64,000 nt of DNA from Neobacillus sp. Marseille-Q6967 (GTDB lineage: Bacteria > Bacillota > Bacilli > Bacillales > Cytobacillaceae). Below, piece by piece: positions 25,245 to 34,691 of this stretch. A program made the position numbers and the translations under genes. Location of the stretch: assembly GCF_946151075.1 (NCBI RefSeq), contig NZ_CAMGZB010000001.1, positions 1,664,001 to 1,728,000 of the forward strand. Reading direction: 5' to 3'. The stretch's first letter is position 1, and every line of letters starts with the position of its first letter. Below the pieces are notes generated by a model that was not told the origin of the DNA, ran no database searches, and saw only the letters and a program-made list of their open reading frames with translations.

Positions 25245-25985
25245 ATGGATGCTGCAGCATGGCTAACCATCTCCATTGTCGGATTTTCCCTAGCCGGTGT
25301 ATTGTTGATTACTGCGACTTTTATGTTTTTTAAAATGAACATTCCGGCTATCATTGGCGATTTGACAGGCAAAACAGCTGCAAGGCAAATACAAGAAATC
25401 CGAGAACAGAATAAATTGACCGGTAATAAGCGGCACCTTCCGGATGCTTTAAATGTTGTGAGGGGGCCGTTAACCGATTCTGTTGATTCAATTCCGGTTA
25501 AACCTGGAATAATGAGCAAATCGGCAAGGCTCATGGCTCATCCATCTAAACGGCTCGATTTAAAAGGAGAGACAGAAAGCACCTCCCGCGGGATTGAAGT
25601 TGAAAGCTTGCCGACCGAGGTTTTACCTTCACAAGATCCACAGTCAGATGAAACGACGGTATTATTTTTTGAAAAGGAAAAGCCAGCTTCGCTTGAAATG
25701 CAGCCAAATGAAACAGAAGTGCTGGATTCTGGAACAGAGGTACTTAATCAGGGAACAGAAGTGCTGGATTCTGGAACAGAGGTACTTTATCAGGGGACGG
25801 AAGTGCTGGAAGCTGGAACAGAAGTACTTGATCAAGGCACCGAGGTTTTATGGCAAGAAAATGGGACAACGGTGTTGGATGACAGTGTAGGAGAGGCCCA
25901 GCACGAGGATGAATCAGAGATTCCAAAAATTGAGTTTAAGATAGTGAAAGATATCAAGATAACCCATACGAGCGAAAAAATTTAG
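25245..25985 (+). CDS. Single-pass membrane protein with ten T[ET]VL motifs (possible kinase substrate/FHA docking protein)
   Basis: The 246-residue protein has an N-terminal membrane segment (about residues 7-30) and a cytoplasmic-looking tail. Between residues 124 and 211 the four-residue motif TEVL or TTVL occurs ten times. Seven of these (157 to 199) are spaced exactly seven residues apart within G-T-E-V-L. The same TTVL motif occurs in the FHA protein at 21539 and its paralogue. It is encoded 15 bases after the kinase gene. An array of threonines with a hydrophobic +3 residue would suit phosphorylation by the kinase and recognition by FHA domains, including that of EssC. This is a hypothesis from motif and neighbourhood. 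No homologue is known to me. Confidence 0.8.
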   Translation: MDAAAWLTISIVGFSLAGVLLITATFMFFKMNIPAIIGDLTGKTAARQIQEIREQNKLTGNKRHLPDALNVVRGPLTDSVDSIPVKPGIMSKSARLMAHPSKRLDLKGETESTSRGIEVESLPTEVLPSQDPQSDETTVLFFEKEKPASLEMQPNETEVLDSGTEVLNQGTEVLDSGTEVLYQGTEVLEAGTEVLDQGTEVLWQENGTTVLDDSVGEAQHEDESEIPKIEFKIVKDIKITHTSEKI

Positions 25986-26023
25986 TGGTGTGTGGCACCA
26001 AGATAGATCAAGGGGAGAGAGAA

Positions 26024-29000
26024 ATGGTTACTAGGAAGAAATCAAAGGTCACACGCATTTTGGCCGTTGTTCTAGCCGTGATGATGGTTGTCTATAACCT
26101 GCCTGTTCGGGCAGTTACAACCGATGTGACCCCAGAATCGAATACACCAGAAGTGTTCACACTGCAAGTAGTGGACCAAGGTGATCCAGTTTCGGATATA
26201 GCCGTTTCTGGGCATAATAAGGATAACGAGGTAGTTGTCGCAGGCACTACCAATCAAGATGGCGTGGTAGAATTCCCGGAAATCACCACTGCTAGTTTAG
26301 GAGAAAACACTCAATTTGAATTTACGATTGAGGGAAAAACGAATCCACTCGTTTTAAACCAGGGAACTAAGGAATTTTATATTTACGATCTATCAACGGA
26401 GGCGTTTAGTCTTTCTGTACCTGAGCCCGAACCGGCTAAAGAGACTTATCAGGTTTCTGTCACAAAAACAGGATCAGGTAAGGTTGCAATTAACAGTTCG
26501 GAATACTCAGTACCGGTTTCAGTTGAAGAAGGTACCGATGTTGAAGTCAAGATTACTCCTGATCCTGGCTATGAGATTAAAAACGTTACGATTGGCGGGG
26601 AAGCAAAAGCTGTTCCTGACCCTGCTAGTTTTATAGAAATGATTAAGGGTATTGCTGCAGATACAGGGATTGAGGTCGAGTTCGCTCAAATTACCCATAC
26701 GATTAGCTTTATGCCATATCAAAACGGTACGATTAAGGGTCAGGATGGGCAGCCGGTTTCTTTTGGGGGAGGAAATAGTACGGTCCTTCCAGGTAAAGAT
26801 TCTTCTTTTTCCGTAATCCCTCAACAAGGATATCATCTCGATTCTATTAAGATCGACGGCCAAGCTATAGACCTTGCAGCCGACCCGAATGGCAGTTTAA
26901 CAGATGGTGTCTATACGTACACTTTTACAAATGTATCCGAGAATCATACTGTGGAAGTACTTTTTGCGATTAATACTTATACGGTTACCTTCCATTACAA
27001 TAAGGACGAAGGTACAGTAAAGGATGGTAAAGAGGAAACGATCAATTCTGATGGAGGAACGATCACAGTCGAACATGGATCAGAACCAACGATTAAGGTT
27101 ACGCCATTTACGGGATACCATATTGCTGCTATTGCGATCGATGACAAACCGCTGGAACTGCCGGCGGATGTAACAGAAAGTTCTAAAGATCATGCATTCA
27201 CATTAGCTAAGGTAACAAAGGATCAAAAAGTAGAAGTAACCTTTGCGATTAATATTTATAAAGTCACAGCTTCTGTCGAAGGAGGCCATGGCCAGATTGC
27301 CCCGGCAGTTTCTGATGTTCAGCATAGTGGAGCAGTGACCGTTACGATCACACCGGAAGACAATTCCTACAAATTAGCATGGCTTACTGTTAATGGAAAT
27401 CCGGTGACAGACTTTATCGAAAATAACGATGGTACGACGATTACTTATACTTACACCGTTTCAAACATTTCGGGCGATACCAATATTAAAGCTGGATTTG
27501 AGAGTATTGAAGTTTTAAAGGGAGGATGGGAAAAATATATTAGCTTTACGCCAACTGCCGGAAAGCTAATTGATTCTTATACTGATCAGAATAAAAATAC
27601 CGTTCTCGTTTATTCAAAAGATGCTGCAGTCGAAATTACGGCAAACGAACCATACAATCAAGTGGATATTTCAAACGGGTGGAGTGAGTCCATTACCATC
27701 AATGAATCCACCTCGATTAATAAATTGCTTGTGCGTGCCAAAGGTACCGGTCTTTTCGGGAATAAGCGAGTGCGAGTTGATTTACCGGGAAAAATAATCG
27801 TAGTTTTTGATACCGAAAGCCCATCGATCAATCCACCTGAATTAGATGGTAATGATAAAGCAAACGTTGGGGATTTCTTATGGTTCAGTGACACGGTTAC
27901 CGTTACTGGAGAAATTGAGAATGTAGGACAGACGTTTAATGGGATTGAATATTTTACCCCTATTGAAAAAGTATATTACAGCAAAGTCACGGATACACCT
28001 GATGCAGCTAGTGAAGCCCAGTTTGATGAGGTAACGAATCGGTATACCTTCACAACCGTAGGTGATCATTATCAAGGCCAATATAAGATTTGGGCTGTTG
28101 ATAAAGCGGGCAATATTTCGCTTGAGCGGACGTTCGAAATTAATATTGATAAAAACGTGCCAACTCTTGCGGAAGGGCAAGCAGTAACGATTGAAAAAAT
28201 TAATGACGACAACTGGTCCAAAATTATTAATTTCTTTACTTTTGGAACGTTCCTTAATGAAGGACTCGAAGTTACAGTTAAGGTAAAGGATGATACTTCC
28301 GGAATTAAAGATATTCAATTGAAGACAAGTGACGAACAAGTGGTTCCAGAATTGGTACATGATAGTTTTATAAAAGCAGGCCTAACTGCACAAGCCACTT
28401 TCAGAATTGATGACGAGAGCTTCGAGGGAACACTTGCTGTCGAAGTGACAGATAGTGTTAACAATGCGAAAACCTATGATGTAAACAAGTCAAATTCAAA
28501 TATTAATCCAGAAGGCAATGGATACTTCATGATTGACCGCAACGCACCTTCTGCCGAAATTAAAGTGATAGCTAAAGAAGGCGTTCACTCTTATCAGGAT
28601 AAGTATTACAGCGGCGATATCACCTATGAGATTGCTGCTCAAGATACGGATTCTGGAGTCAATACGGTTATGATTAAGGTGAATGAGAAGGAAGTTGTTA
28701 ACGAAGTATTTTCTACGGAAAAGCAAACTGATCCATTGTCTTATAAGATCAGCACAAATGATCCTGAAATGCCGGCCGAGGCAGATGGGTCTTACCTTTT
28801 ATCTGAAGTGGTAAAGGATAACGCTGGAAATATTCAAGAAGCAGAAAGAGAAATTATTATTGATGAACAGGTACCGGTCCTAGCCAATGGAAAGGCTGTT
28901 CATTTTGAAGAAATCAATGATGGTCCTGTAGCAGGGTTTTTAAACTTTCTTACCTTTGGAACATTCTTTAATAAAGCGATAATGGTAACCGTTGAAGCAA

Positions 29001-32000
29001 AGGATCTTGTTTCTGGAATGAAGTCTGTTACTTTAGATGCGATCGCTTTAAACTCCAAGGATAAAGATATTGTTCCAGAGAAAATTTCAGAGGAATTCAG
29101 CGAGGATGGTTTAACGGCGAAAGCAGCATTCCGGCTCGATGTTGAGAATTTTGAAGGAAAGTTTGCAGTAGAAGTAACGGACAATGTTAACAATCGTAAA
29201 TCTTATGAGGTTACAAAAGCCAATTCCAATATCCATCCTGAAGCTAATGGTGTGTTTATGGTTGACCGGAATGCACCGACGGCTGAGATTCTCGTAACTG
29301 CCCACGAAGGTGTATCCCTTTATAAAGAAGAATCCACCGGCCGCGATATTTACAGTGGCGATGTTATGTATGATTTCAATATTGAAGATATACAGTCTGG
29401 TGTTAACACCGTTGCGATTCTTGTGAACGGTAAGCTTTATAAAGAATATGATTTTAGCCAAGAGGCAGAGAAGCAAAATCGTCCGGTTATTGAACCAATT
29501 AATACAGAAGCCCTCTCAGAGCTTGGATTCCCAAGGGCAGAAGAAGGGTCCTACGATATTCAGTTAAAGGTAACGGATAATGCCAGAAATTCAATTGAAC
29601 TTGGGAAGACCATCTTTATCGATGATTTGGACCCTGTTCTTGCAGATGGTGAAGCTGTTACGTTTGTGAAAAAAAATGAAAACCATTTTGCTAAGGCGTT
29701 AAATTTCCTCACCTTTGGAACCTTCTTCAATCAAGAAATTGAAGTGACCGTCCGGGTGAAGGATGATCTTTCCGGGATTAAAGCATTTTCGTTAAAGGCT
29801 GGTCAAAAAGATCAGGCAGATGCAGAGGTGGTTCCGCAATTAGTTGCAGGCAGCTTCCATAACGATGGTTTGACAGCTGAAGCTAAGTATACGATTGACG
29901 CCGAATATTTCAACGGAACATTAAGCGTGGAAGTGGAAGACAATGTTACCAACAAAAGTCCAAACCCATATATAATCTCTTCCGCAAATTCCAATATTAC
30001 GGCAAAAGACAGCGGCATCGTAATGATTGAGAAAACTCTTCCTTCTTCTAAAATTGCAGTGGTTAAGGAAGAAGATGTTTCTTCTAACGGAGACAATCAA
30101 TACAATGATGATGTAACGTTTGATTTTGATATAGAGGATACCGATTCTGGTGTTAATGCGGTTCGGATCTCTGTGAATGAAGTCGTGATTGATGAGTATT
30201 ACTTCCATGAAAAGGAAGCGGCGGAACAACAACCATCTATCAATCCGATTCGGACGGATGATGAACGAGTGACCATTCAAGAAGATGGACAGTTCGATGT
30301 ACTAGTCGAAGTTATTGACAATGCAGGAAATACTTCCAAGGCTGAAAAAACTATCTATATTGATAAAACAGCGCCAATCGTAACCGACTTTACTTTTTCA
30401 ACCGAAGGCAAAGAAAGTCAGACGGCTGATGAAATGAATGAATCTGTTGAACTAACAGACTATGGTTTTTATTTTAAAAAGCCTGTTGAAGTGACCGTTA
30501 CAGCAAAGGACCCTGTAGTTGTTAATGAATTTACCAGCAAAGTTAAATCAATGATTGTTTATTTAAAAGATCATGAGAATGGTAAGTACTATACAGTTAC
30601 GGAAAAAGGTTCTTTAACTGAAATTACGGAGGCCGGGATTGGCAAGATCCAGCCGGTACCGACAACAAGTAATATTACCTTTACGATACCCGCGTCCTTC
30701 AAAGGACAGATTTTTGCAAGAGCGATTGATAACGTCAATAATTCTGGTGAATTTGTAACACCGGATGGCACCGTTATTGAAGATGAAAAGCAGCATGCGA
30801 AAGAATCACATATTACGTTTGAAAAAGCAAAAACGAAATACAAGGATAATAACGATGTAGAGCTTTATGCAGGTAACGTGAATGTAAATGTAACGGTTAC
30901 CGATACGTATTCCGGTTTAGGCGAAATAGAGTGGTCCGTGTCAGCACCTTATGACACAACGAATAATCAGCAGGGCCGCCTGAAAATAAACAATGACAAG
31001 ACGTTTGCAGAAGGCAGTCAGGTGGATGGCTGGAAGCAGACTAAGACCGATCATAATCTTGTGACGGAAATGACGAAAACTTTTACTGTTAACCATAACA
31101 GCAATAATATTGTGGTGAAGGTAAAAATGACTGACCGCGCAGGAAACACGACTGAAGAAAAGATTTACTTTAGTATCGATAAAACTGCTCCTGAAATCAA
31201 AGTAACGTATGATAACAACTCGGCGGATGCGGAAAATGCGGATTATTTTAAAGCTGACCGCACAGCGACGATTGTGATTACCGAGCGGAATTTTAAACCA
31301 AGTGATGTGGAATATCTCATTACGAATACAGATGGTGCGATTCCTGCGTTAGCGGGCTGGTCAACGGCTGCCAACTCGTCTGACCCGGACAAAACGACCC
31401 ATACGGCAACCGTAAAATACACAGCGGATGGCGATTATACTTTTGACATCAGCTACAAGGATAATGCAGAGAACGCCGCGGCAGCCTTCCCGCAGCAGAA
31501 ATTTACATTGGATAAAACCATTCCGGTCATCAATGTTGCTTATAACAACAATACAGCAGCAAACGGCAACTACTATAAAGCGAGCAGAACGGCAACGATC
31601 TCGATTACAGAGCATAATTTTGACACAAGCCGGATTACGGTGACAGGCACCGCAAGTGATAACGGAGCGCCTGCCAGCTTCCCGGGTGTGAGCGGCTGGT
31701 CTACCCGCGGCGATGTTCACACGGCCACCATTTCATATGGTACTGATGGAAAGTACAGCTTTGACATTGAGTTCACCGATATGGCTGGTAATGTTGCCGC
31801 CGATTACACAATGGACGAATTCATTGTTGACCAAACTGCGCCTGAGCTCGCAATTTCAGGGGTAGCGGATATGTCTGCCAACAACGGTGACGTGATTCCG
31901 GTTATAGCTTATTCGGATACGAATTTTAATAAAAATGCCGTTTCGATTAACTTAACGGGAGCCAACCGTGGACCGGTTAACCGAGTTGGCGGCTATAGTG

Positions 32001-32917
32001 ATGCATCGAACGGCCAAGTGTATACGTTTAAAAACTTTGAAAAGACCAAAGTGAATGACGATCTTTATACGTTAACGGCAACGTTAACAGACTTTGCAGG
32101 AAATGTAACCACTGAAACGGTTCGCTTCTCTGTAAACCGTTTTGGTTCTGTCTATGTGTTTGATGAGAAATTGAAAGCTATTGACGGTAAATACGTTCAA
32201 AATGAAACAGATGTCATCGTTACGGAAACAAACGTTGACAGTTTGAAGCCTGAAACCATTAAAGTGAAGATGACCAAGAACGGTACTCCGTCTGACTTAG
32301 TGGAAGGAACGGATTATACCGTTACAGAAACAGGCGGTGCTGGTCAGTGGAGTCAGTACACGTATGTGGTAGGTAAAAAACAATTTACCGGAGACGGCCG
32401 CTACACCGTTGCGTTCTATTCAGAGGATGCCGCTGGAAACGTGAACGAAAACATCGATGAAACGAAGAAAGCGGAAATCAGTTTTGGAATCGACAAGACC
32501 GCCCCAGTCATTGTCCCGATTGACATCGAAAGCGGGGAACAATACCCAGTTGAGAATAAGTCGGTAACCGTTTCAATCAAGGATAATCTTGTTCTTGAGG
32601 GGGCAACTGTTTACTTGAATAATAAAGAAGTAGAGCACAAGGCGAACGGGGAAAACTACACCTTTGATATTGGCAGCTCGAACGAGAAACAGCATGTTAA
32701 AATAGTTGCCGTTGATGCAGCAGGTAACGAACTATCGAGAGAAGTAGAGGATTTTCTCGTATCGACTAACCCAATTGTGCGCTGGTATAACAATACACCA
32801 TTGTTTGCCGGGTCACTTGGCGGAGTAGGCGGACTTGGGATTGCCGTTGCTGCCTACTTCATCTTCCGTAATCAAAGGAAGGCAGAAGTCGATGACAATC
32901 AAGCAGTAGGAGGTTAA
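26024..32917 (+). CDS. Giant surface protein with InlB-type and Ig-like repeats
   Basis: The 2297-residue protein starts at the ATG behind AGGGGAGAG. It has a signal peptide (about residues 1-30, ending near PVRA). Residues about 140-480 contain four divergent InlB B-type repeats (for example VSVEEGTDVEVKITPDPGYE). Three long modules of about 245 residues follow, each with a near-identical block of the NFLTFGTFFN type (near residues 735, 975 and 1225). Further Ig-like domains carry the signature D-K-T-A-P. A membrane segment close to the C-terminus (GGVGGLGIAVAAYFIF) anchors it; there is no LPxTG. It could be a large envelope-spanning partner of the secretion machine, filling the place of EsaA/YueB, or an adhesin. 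Function not established. Confidence 0.85.
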   Translation: MVTRKKSKVTRILAVVLAVMMVVYNLPVRAVTTDVTPESNTPEVFTLQVVDQGDPVSDIAVSGHNKDNEVVVAGTTNQDGVVEFPEITTASLGENTQFEFTIEGKTNPLVLNQGTKEFYIYDLSTEAFSLSVPEPEPAKETYQVSVTKTGSGKVAINSSEYSVPVSVEEGTDVEVKITPDPGYEIKNVTIGGEAKAVPDPASFIEMIKGIAADTGIEVEFAQITHTISFMPYQNGTIKGQDGQPVSFGGGNSTVLPGKDSSFSVIPQQGYHLDSIKIDGQAIDLAADPNGSLTDGVYTYTFTNVSENHTVEVLFAINTYTVTFHYNKDEGTVKDGKEETINSDGGTITVEHGSEPTIKVTPFTGYHIAAIAIDDKPLELPADVTESSKDHAFTLAKVTKDQKVEVTFAINIYKVTASVEGGHGQIAPAVSDVQHSGAVTVTITPEDNSYKLAWLTVNGNPVTDFIENNDGTTITYTYTVSNISGDTNIKAGFESIEVLKGGWEKYISFTPTAGKLIDSYTDQNKNTVLVYSKDAAVEITANEPYNQVDISNGWSESITINESTSINKLLVRAKGTGLFGNKRVRVDLPGKIIVVFDTESPSINPPELDGNDKANVGDFLWFSDTVTVTGEIENVGQTFNGIEYFTPIEKVYYSKVTDTPDAASEAQFDEVTNRYTFTTVGDHYQGQYKIWAVDKAGNISLERTFEINIDKNVPTLAEGQAVTIEKINDDNWSKIINFFTFGTFLNEGLEVTVKVKDDTSGIKDIQLKTSDEQVVPELVHDSFIKAGLTAQATFRIDDESFEGTLAVEVTDSVNNAKTYDVNKSNSNINPEGNGYFMIDRNAPSAEIKVIAKEGVHSYQDKYYSGDITYEIAAQDTDSGVNTVMIKVNEKEVVNEVFSTEKQTDPLSYKISTNDPEMPAEADGSYLLSEVVKDNAGNIQEAEREIIIDEQVPVLANGKAVHFEEINDGPVAGFLNFLTFGTFFNKAIMVTVEAKDLVSGMKSVTLDAIALNSKDKDIVPEKISEEFSEDGLTAKAAFRLDVENFEGKFAVEVTDNVNNRKSYEVTKANSNIHPEANGVFMVDRNAPTAEILVTAHEGVSLYKEESTGRDIYSGDVMYDFNIEDIQSGVNTVAILVNGKLYKEYDFSQEAEKQNRPVIEPINTEALSELGFPRAEEGSYDIQLKVTDNARNSIELGKTIFIDDLDPVLADGEAVTFVKKNENHFAKALNFLTFGTFFNQEIEVTVRVKDDLSGIKAFSLKAGQKDQADAEVVPQLVAGSFHNDGLTAEAKYTIDAEYFNGTLSVEVEDNVTNKSPNPYIISSANSNITAKDSGIVMIEKTLPSSKIAVVKEEDVSSNGDNQYNDDVTFDFDIEDTDSGVNAVRISVNEVVIDEYYFHEKEAAEQQPSINPIRTDDERVTIQEDGQFDVLVEVIDNAGNTSKAEKTIYIDKTAPIVTDFTFSTEGKESQTADEMNESVELTDYGFYFKKPVEVTVTAKDPVVVNEFTSKVKSMIVYLKDHENGKYYTVTEKGSLTEITEAGIGKIQPVPTTSNITFTIPASFKGQIFARAIDNVNNSGEFVTPDGTVIEDEKQHAKESHITFEKAKTKYKDNNDVELYAGNVNVNVTVTDTYSGLGEIEWSVSAPYDTTNNQQGRLKINNDKTFAEGSQVDGWKQTKTDHNLVTEMTKTFTVNHNSNNIVVKVKMTDRAGNTTEEKIYFSIDKTAPEIKVTYDNNSADAENADYFKADRTATIVITERNFKPSDVEYLITNTDGAIPALAGWSTAANSSDPDKTTHTATVKYTADGDYTFDISYKDNAENAAAAFPQQKFTLDKTIPVINVAYNNNTAANGNYYKASRTATISITEHNFDTSRITVTGTASDNGAPASFPGVSGWSTRGDVHTATISYGTDGKYSFDIEFTDMAGNVAADYTMDEFIVDQTAPELAISGVADMSANNGDVIPVIAYSDTNFNKNAVSINLTGANRGPVNRVGGYSDASNGQVYTFKNFEKTKVNDDLYTLTATLTDFAGNVTTETVRFSVNRFGSVYVFDEKLKAIDGKYVQNETDVIVTETNVDSLKPETIKVKMTKNGTPSDLVEGTDYTVTETGGAGQWSQYTYVVGKKQFTGDGRYTVAFYSEDAAGNVNENIDETKKAEISFGIDKTAPVIVPIDIESGEQYPVENKSVTVSIKDNLVLEGATVYLNNKEVEHKANGENYTFDIGSSNEKQHVKIVAVDAAGNELSREVEDFLVSTNPIVRWYNNTPLFAGSLGGVGGLGIAVAAYFIFRNQRKAEVDDNQAVGG

Positions 32918-32923
32918 CATCAT

Positions 32924-33163
32924 ATGTTGGAAGAATCACAACTTATTGTCCCGCTCCTGATTGCGATCTTCGTTGTGAACTTGATTACGATGATACTCGT
33001 CATCGTTTCCATGAAAAAAAAGAGTGATGGGCAAGTAAAAAAGGCAGCCGCACAGGTAGCGGCTGCCAGCCAAACTAAGGTATCGGCGGTAACGGGAATC
33101 GTATTCTGCCGCAACTGTGGAAACCAATACGACTCCACCTTAAACAAATGTCCTAAATGTTAG
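32924..33163 (+). CDS. Small membrane protein with C-terminal zinc ribbon
   Basis: The 79-residue protein has one membrane segment (about residues 8-29), a basic/alanine linker, and a C-terminal four-cysteine knuckle (CRNCGNQY then KCPKC) of zinc-ribbon type. It begins six bases after the giant protein gene behind AGGAGG and ends the T7SS operon before a strong terminator. A similar C-x2-C ribbon occurs in the FHA protein of this operon. It may be a small assembly or docking component, but no function is known. Confidence 0.8.
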   Translation: MLEESQLIVPLLIAIFVVNLITMILVIVSMKKKSDGQVKKAAAQVAAASQTKVSAVTGIVFCRNCGNQYDSTLNKCPKC

Positions 33164-33192
33164 GATAGGTTAGGTGGCTGTCCGCCTTTATC

Positions 33193-33236
33193 AAAGATGC
33201 CAGATTCATTTTTTGAATCTGGCATCTTTTTTATTA
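33193..33236. terminator. Strong bidirectional terminator ending the T7SS operon
   Basis: A perfect 16-bp stem (33193-33208 with 33214-33229) and a 5-nt loop are followed by T-rich sequence. It separates the T7SS operon from the convergent radical SAM gene, whose stop codon is at 33234. Confidence 0.93.
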
Positions 33237-33833
33237 TTTTATTAAGTCGTTAAATAGTCCTTCCAGGTCCTCGATGGTAGCCATACCGTTGGCGAATACG
33301 CGTCCATCTGGTTTTAAGGTAATTTCCATCCGGTTCGGAGTATTGGTTAGTTGATTCTTTAAGTGGAGGTAGCGGTCGGTAAAAAAATGATAGCGTTGAT
33401 TGGATGAACCGCACCAGGGCCGGCTTAGGTCCCGGTTTTCTTTTTGAAACGGGCCGTCAATTAGAAGGTCTGTTACTTTTAATAAATCGTTCCAATCTTT
33501 ACGATTGGCCTTTTGGATATGTTCGAGCACATATCCTGAAAAGGTCATGACCGACAACCCCTCTTCCTTTAAGCGGCCGCCTAATTCTGCTAGGGCCTCC
33601 GCCTGCTCAAAGGGCTCCCCTCCTAAAAACGTAATTCCTTCTACCTTTGGTCCTTTGAGGATTTTATCTACAAGTTCATCAACGGTTACATCGTATCCGC
33701 CCTTAGTGGACCATGTAAAAGGGACCGCACAACCTGGACAGCGGATTGGGCAGCCTTGAACTTGAAGACAAGCTCGTTCGCCCGGACCTTCAACCCGGGT
33801 GAAAGGAATAAATTGATGAATGCGGAGTTTCAT
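33234..33833 (-). CDS. Radical SAM protein, NrdG-like
   Basis: The 199-residue protein is a small radical SAM enzyme resembling the anaerobic ribonucleotide reductase activase. It has the cluster-binding motif CPIRCPGC (C-x3-C-x2-C at about residues 28-35), the preceding GPGERACLQVQG, and the SAM-binding GGEPF at about 72-76. No nrdD lies nearby. It is the last gene of a minus-strand cluster with an AAA ATPase, DUF2997, a DUF1257-like protein and an HhH protein. Its ATG overlaps the HhH stop (TAATG), so the two are translationally coupled. It more probably activates or modifies a product of this cluster than a ribonucleotide reductase. The target is unknown. Confidence 0.88.
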   Translation of the reverse strand: MKLRIHQFIPFTRVEGPGERACLQVQGCPIRCPGCAVPFTWSTKGGYDVTVDELVDKILKGPKVEGITFLGGEPFEQAEALAELGGRLKEEGLSVMTFSGYVLEHIQKANRKDWNDLLKVTDLLIDGPFQKENRDLSRPWCGSSNQRYHFFTDRYLHLKNQLTNTPNRMEITLKPDGRVFANGMATIEDLEGLFNDLIK

Positions 33834-34582
33834 TAAAAATCAACCATCCGTCCTGCCCATTGCTGCTTCGGCGAATCATTCTTGTGCGTGACGATGACTA
33901 ATGGACGAATTTTCTCTACAATATGCGGTTTTAAGCTCAAAAGTTCAGCAAATTCTTCTAGAGAATGAAAGCTGCCTATATTTTCACGTTCTTTAATGGC
34001 TTTTTTGGCTAAAATCGGCCCGACACCTGGCAGCTCGGCTAATTCCTGTTCGGTAGCTTGATTGAGGTCCATTTTTGGACTTTCTTTTTGAATAGGGGTC
34101 GCTTCAACGATTCGGGATGCTGGAGCGATTTCCTGTTGTGGTTCTTTAGGATGATTTTGCTGGGCTGCGGGTTGTTGTTGTTGAACCTTAGGAGGAGCCT
34201 GGTTGTAGCGTACTCCATATTCAGCTTCAATCTGTCCTCGTAATTTCTGATCTTCCATTGGTTGTCTTAATTTGATCGCTTCTAAGCGATACAGGTATTC
34301 TTTGCGGATTCTGAACGCATGGATGATGGAGGTAATCGCTCCCCCAATCAGAGAATATCCAATCAAGTCCCATTGCCATTGATTCATATCATAGCGTTCG
34401 CCTATTGCCATAAGTAGAATAAATGGAATCGAATAGATTGCTCCATATATGGACCATTTTTTATGCTTTACTTTATAGCCAATAATGAAAAACGCAATCC
34501 AGTTAAAAATAATCGTAAAAGTAAAAAGGATCCACAGAGAATTTTTTACCTTCCAAACAGTCCCCTTGAATGTTGTTGTCAT
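33833..34582 (-). CDS. Membrane protein with helix-hairpin-helix domain and C-terminal GRMVDF
   Basis: The 249-residue protein has about four membrane segments in residues 10-100 and a Gln/Pro-rich linker (140-160). A C-terminal ComEA-type helix-hairpin-helix pair follows (about 170-235, with DLNQATEQELAELPGVG and LEEFAELLSLKPHIVEKIRP). The sequence ends QQWAGRMVDF. The AAA protein of the same cluster ends GGRAVDF, so both carry GR-x-VDF at the very C-terminus. The ATG at 34582 follows GGAAGGA; upstream starts would add non-typical residues. HhH domains usually bind DNA, but tethered ones can mediate other contacts. Function unknown. Confidence 0.8.
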   Translation of the reverse strand: MTTTFKGTVWKVKNSLWILFTFTIIFNWIAFFIIGYKVKHKKWSIYGAIYSIPFILLMAIGERYDMNQWQWDLIGYSLIGGAITSIIHAFRIRKEYLYRLEAIKLRQPMEDQKLRGQIEAEYGVRYNQAPPKVQQQQPAAQQNHPKEPQQEIAPASRIVEATPIQKESPKMDLNQATEQELAELPGVGPILAKKAIKERENIGSFHSLEEFAELLSLKPHIVEKIRPLVIVTHKNDSPKQQWAGRMVDF

Positions 34583-34691
34583 GGTATCTGTCCTTCCTAT
34601 AAAAATCAATCATTCTACCTGATGTTGTCTGATTAAGCAGGAATGAATGAGGTAAAGTGATGTGAGGTTTTTAGGACCTCGGATGAATCAA

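Noticed and set aside
33234..33833. Anaerobic ribonucleotide reductase activase nrdG
   Set aside because: The motif layout fits, but nrdD is absent and the gene is coupled to an HhH/AAA cluster, so I keep the call at NrdG-like radical SAM.
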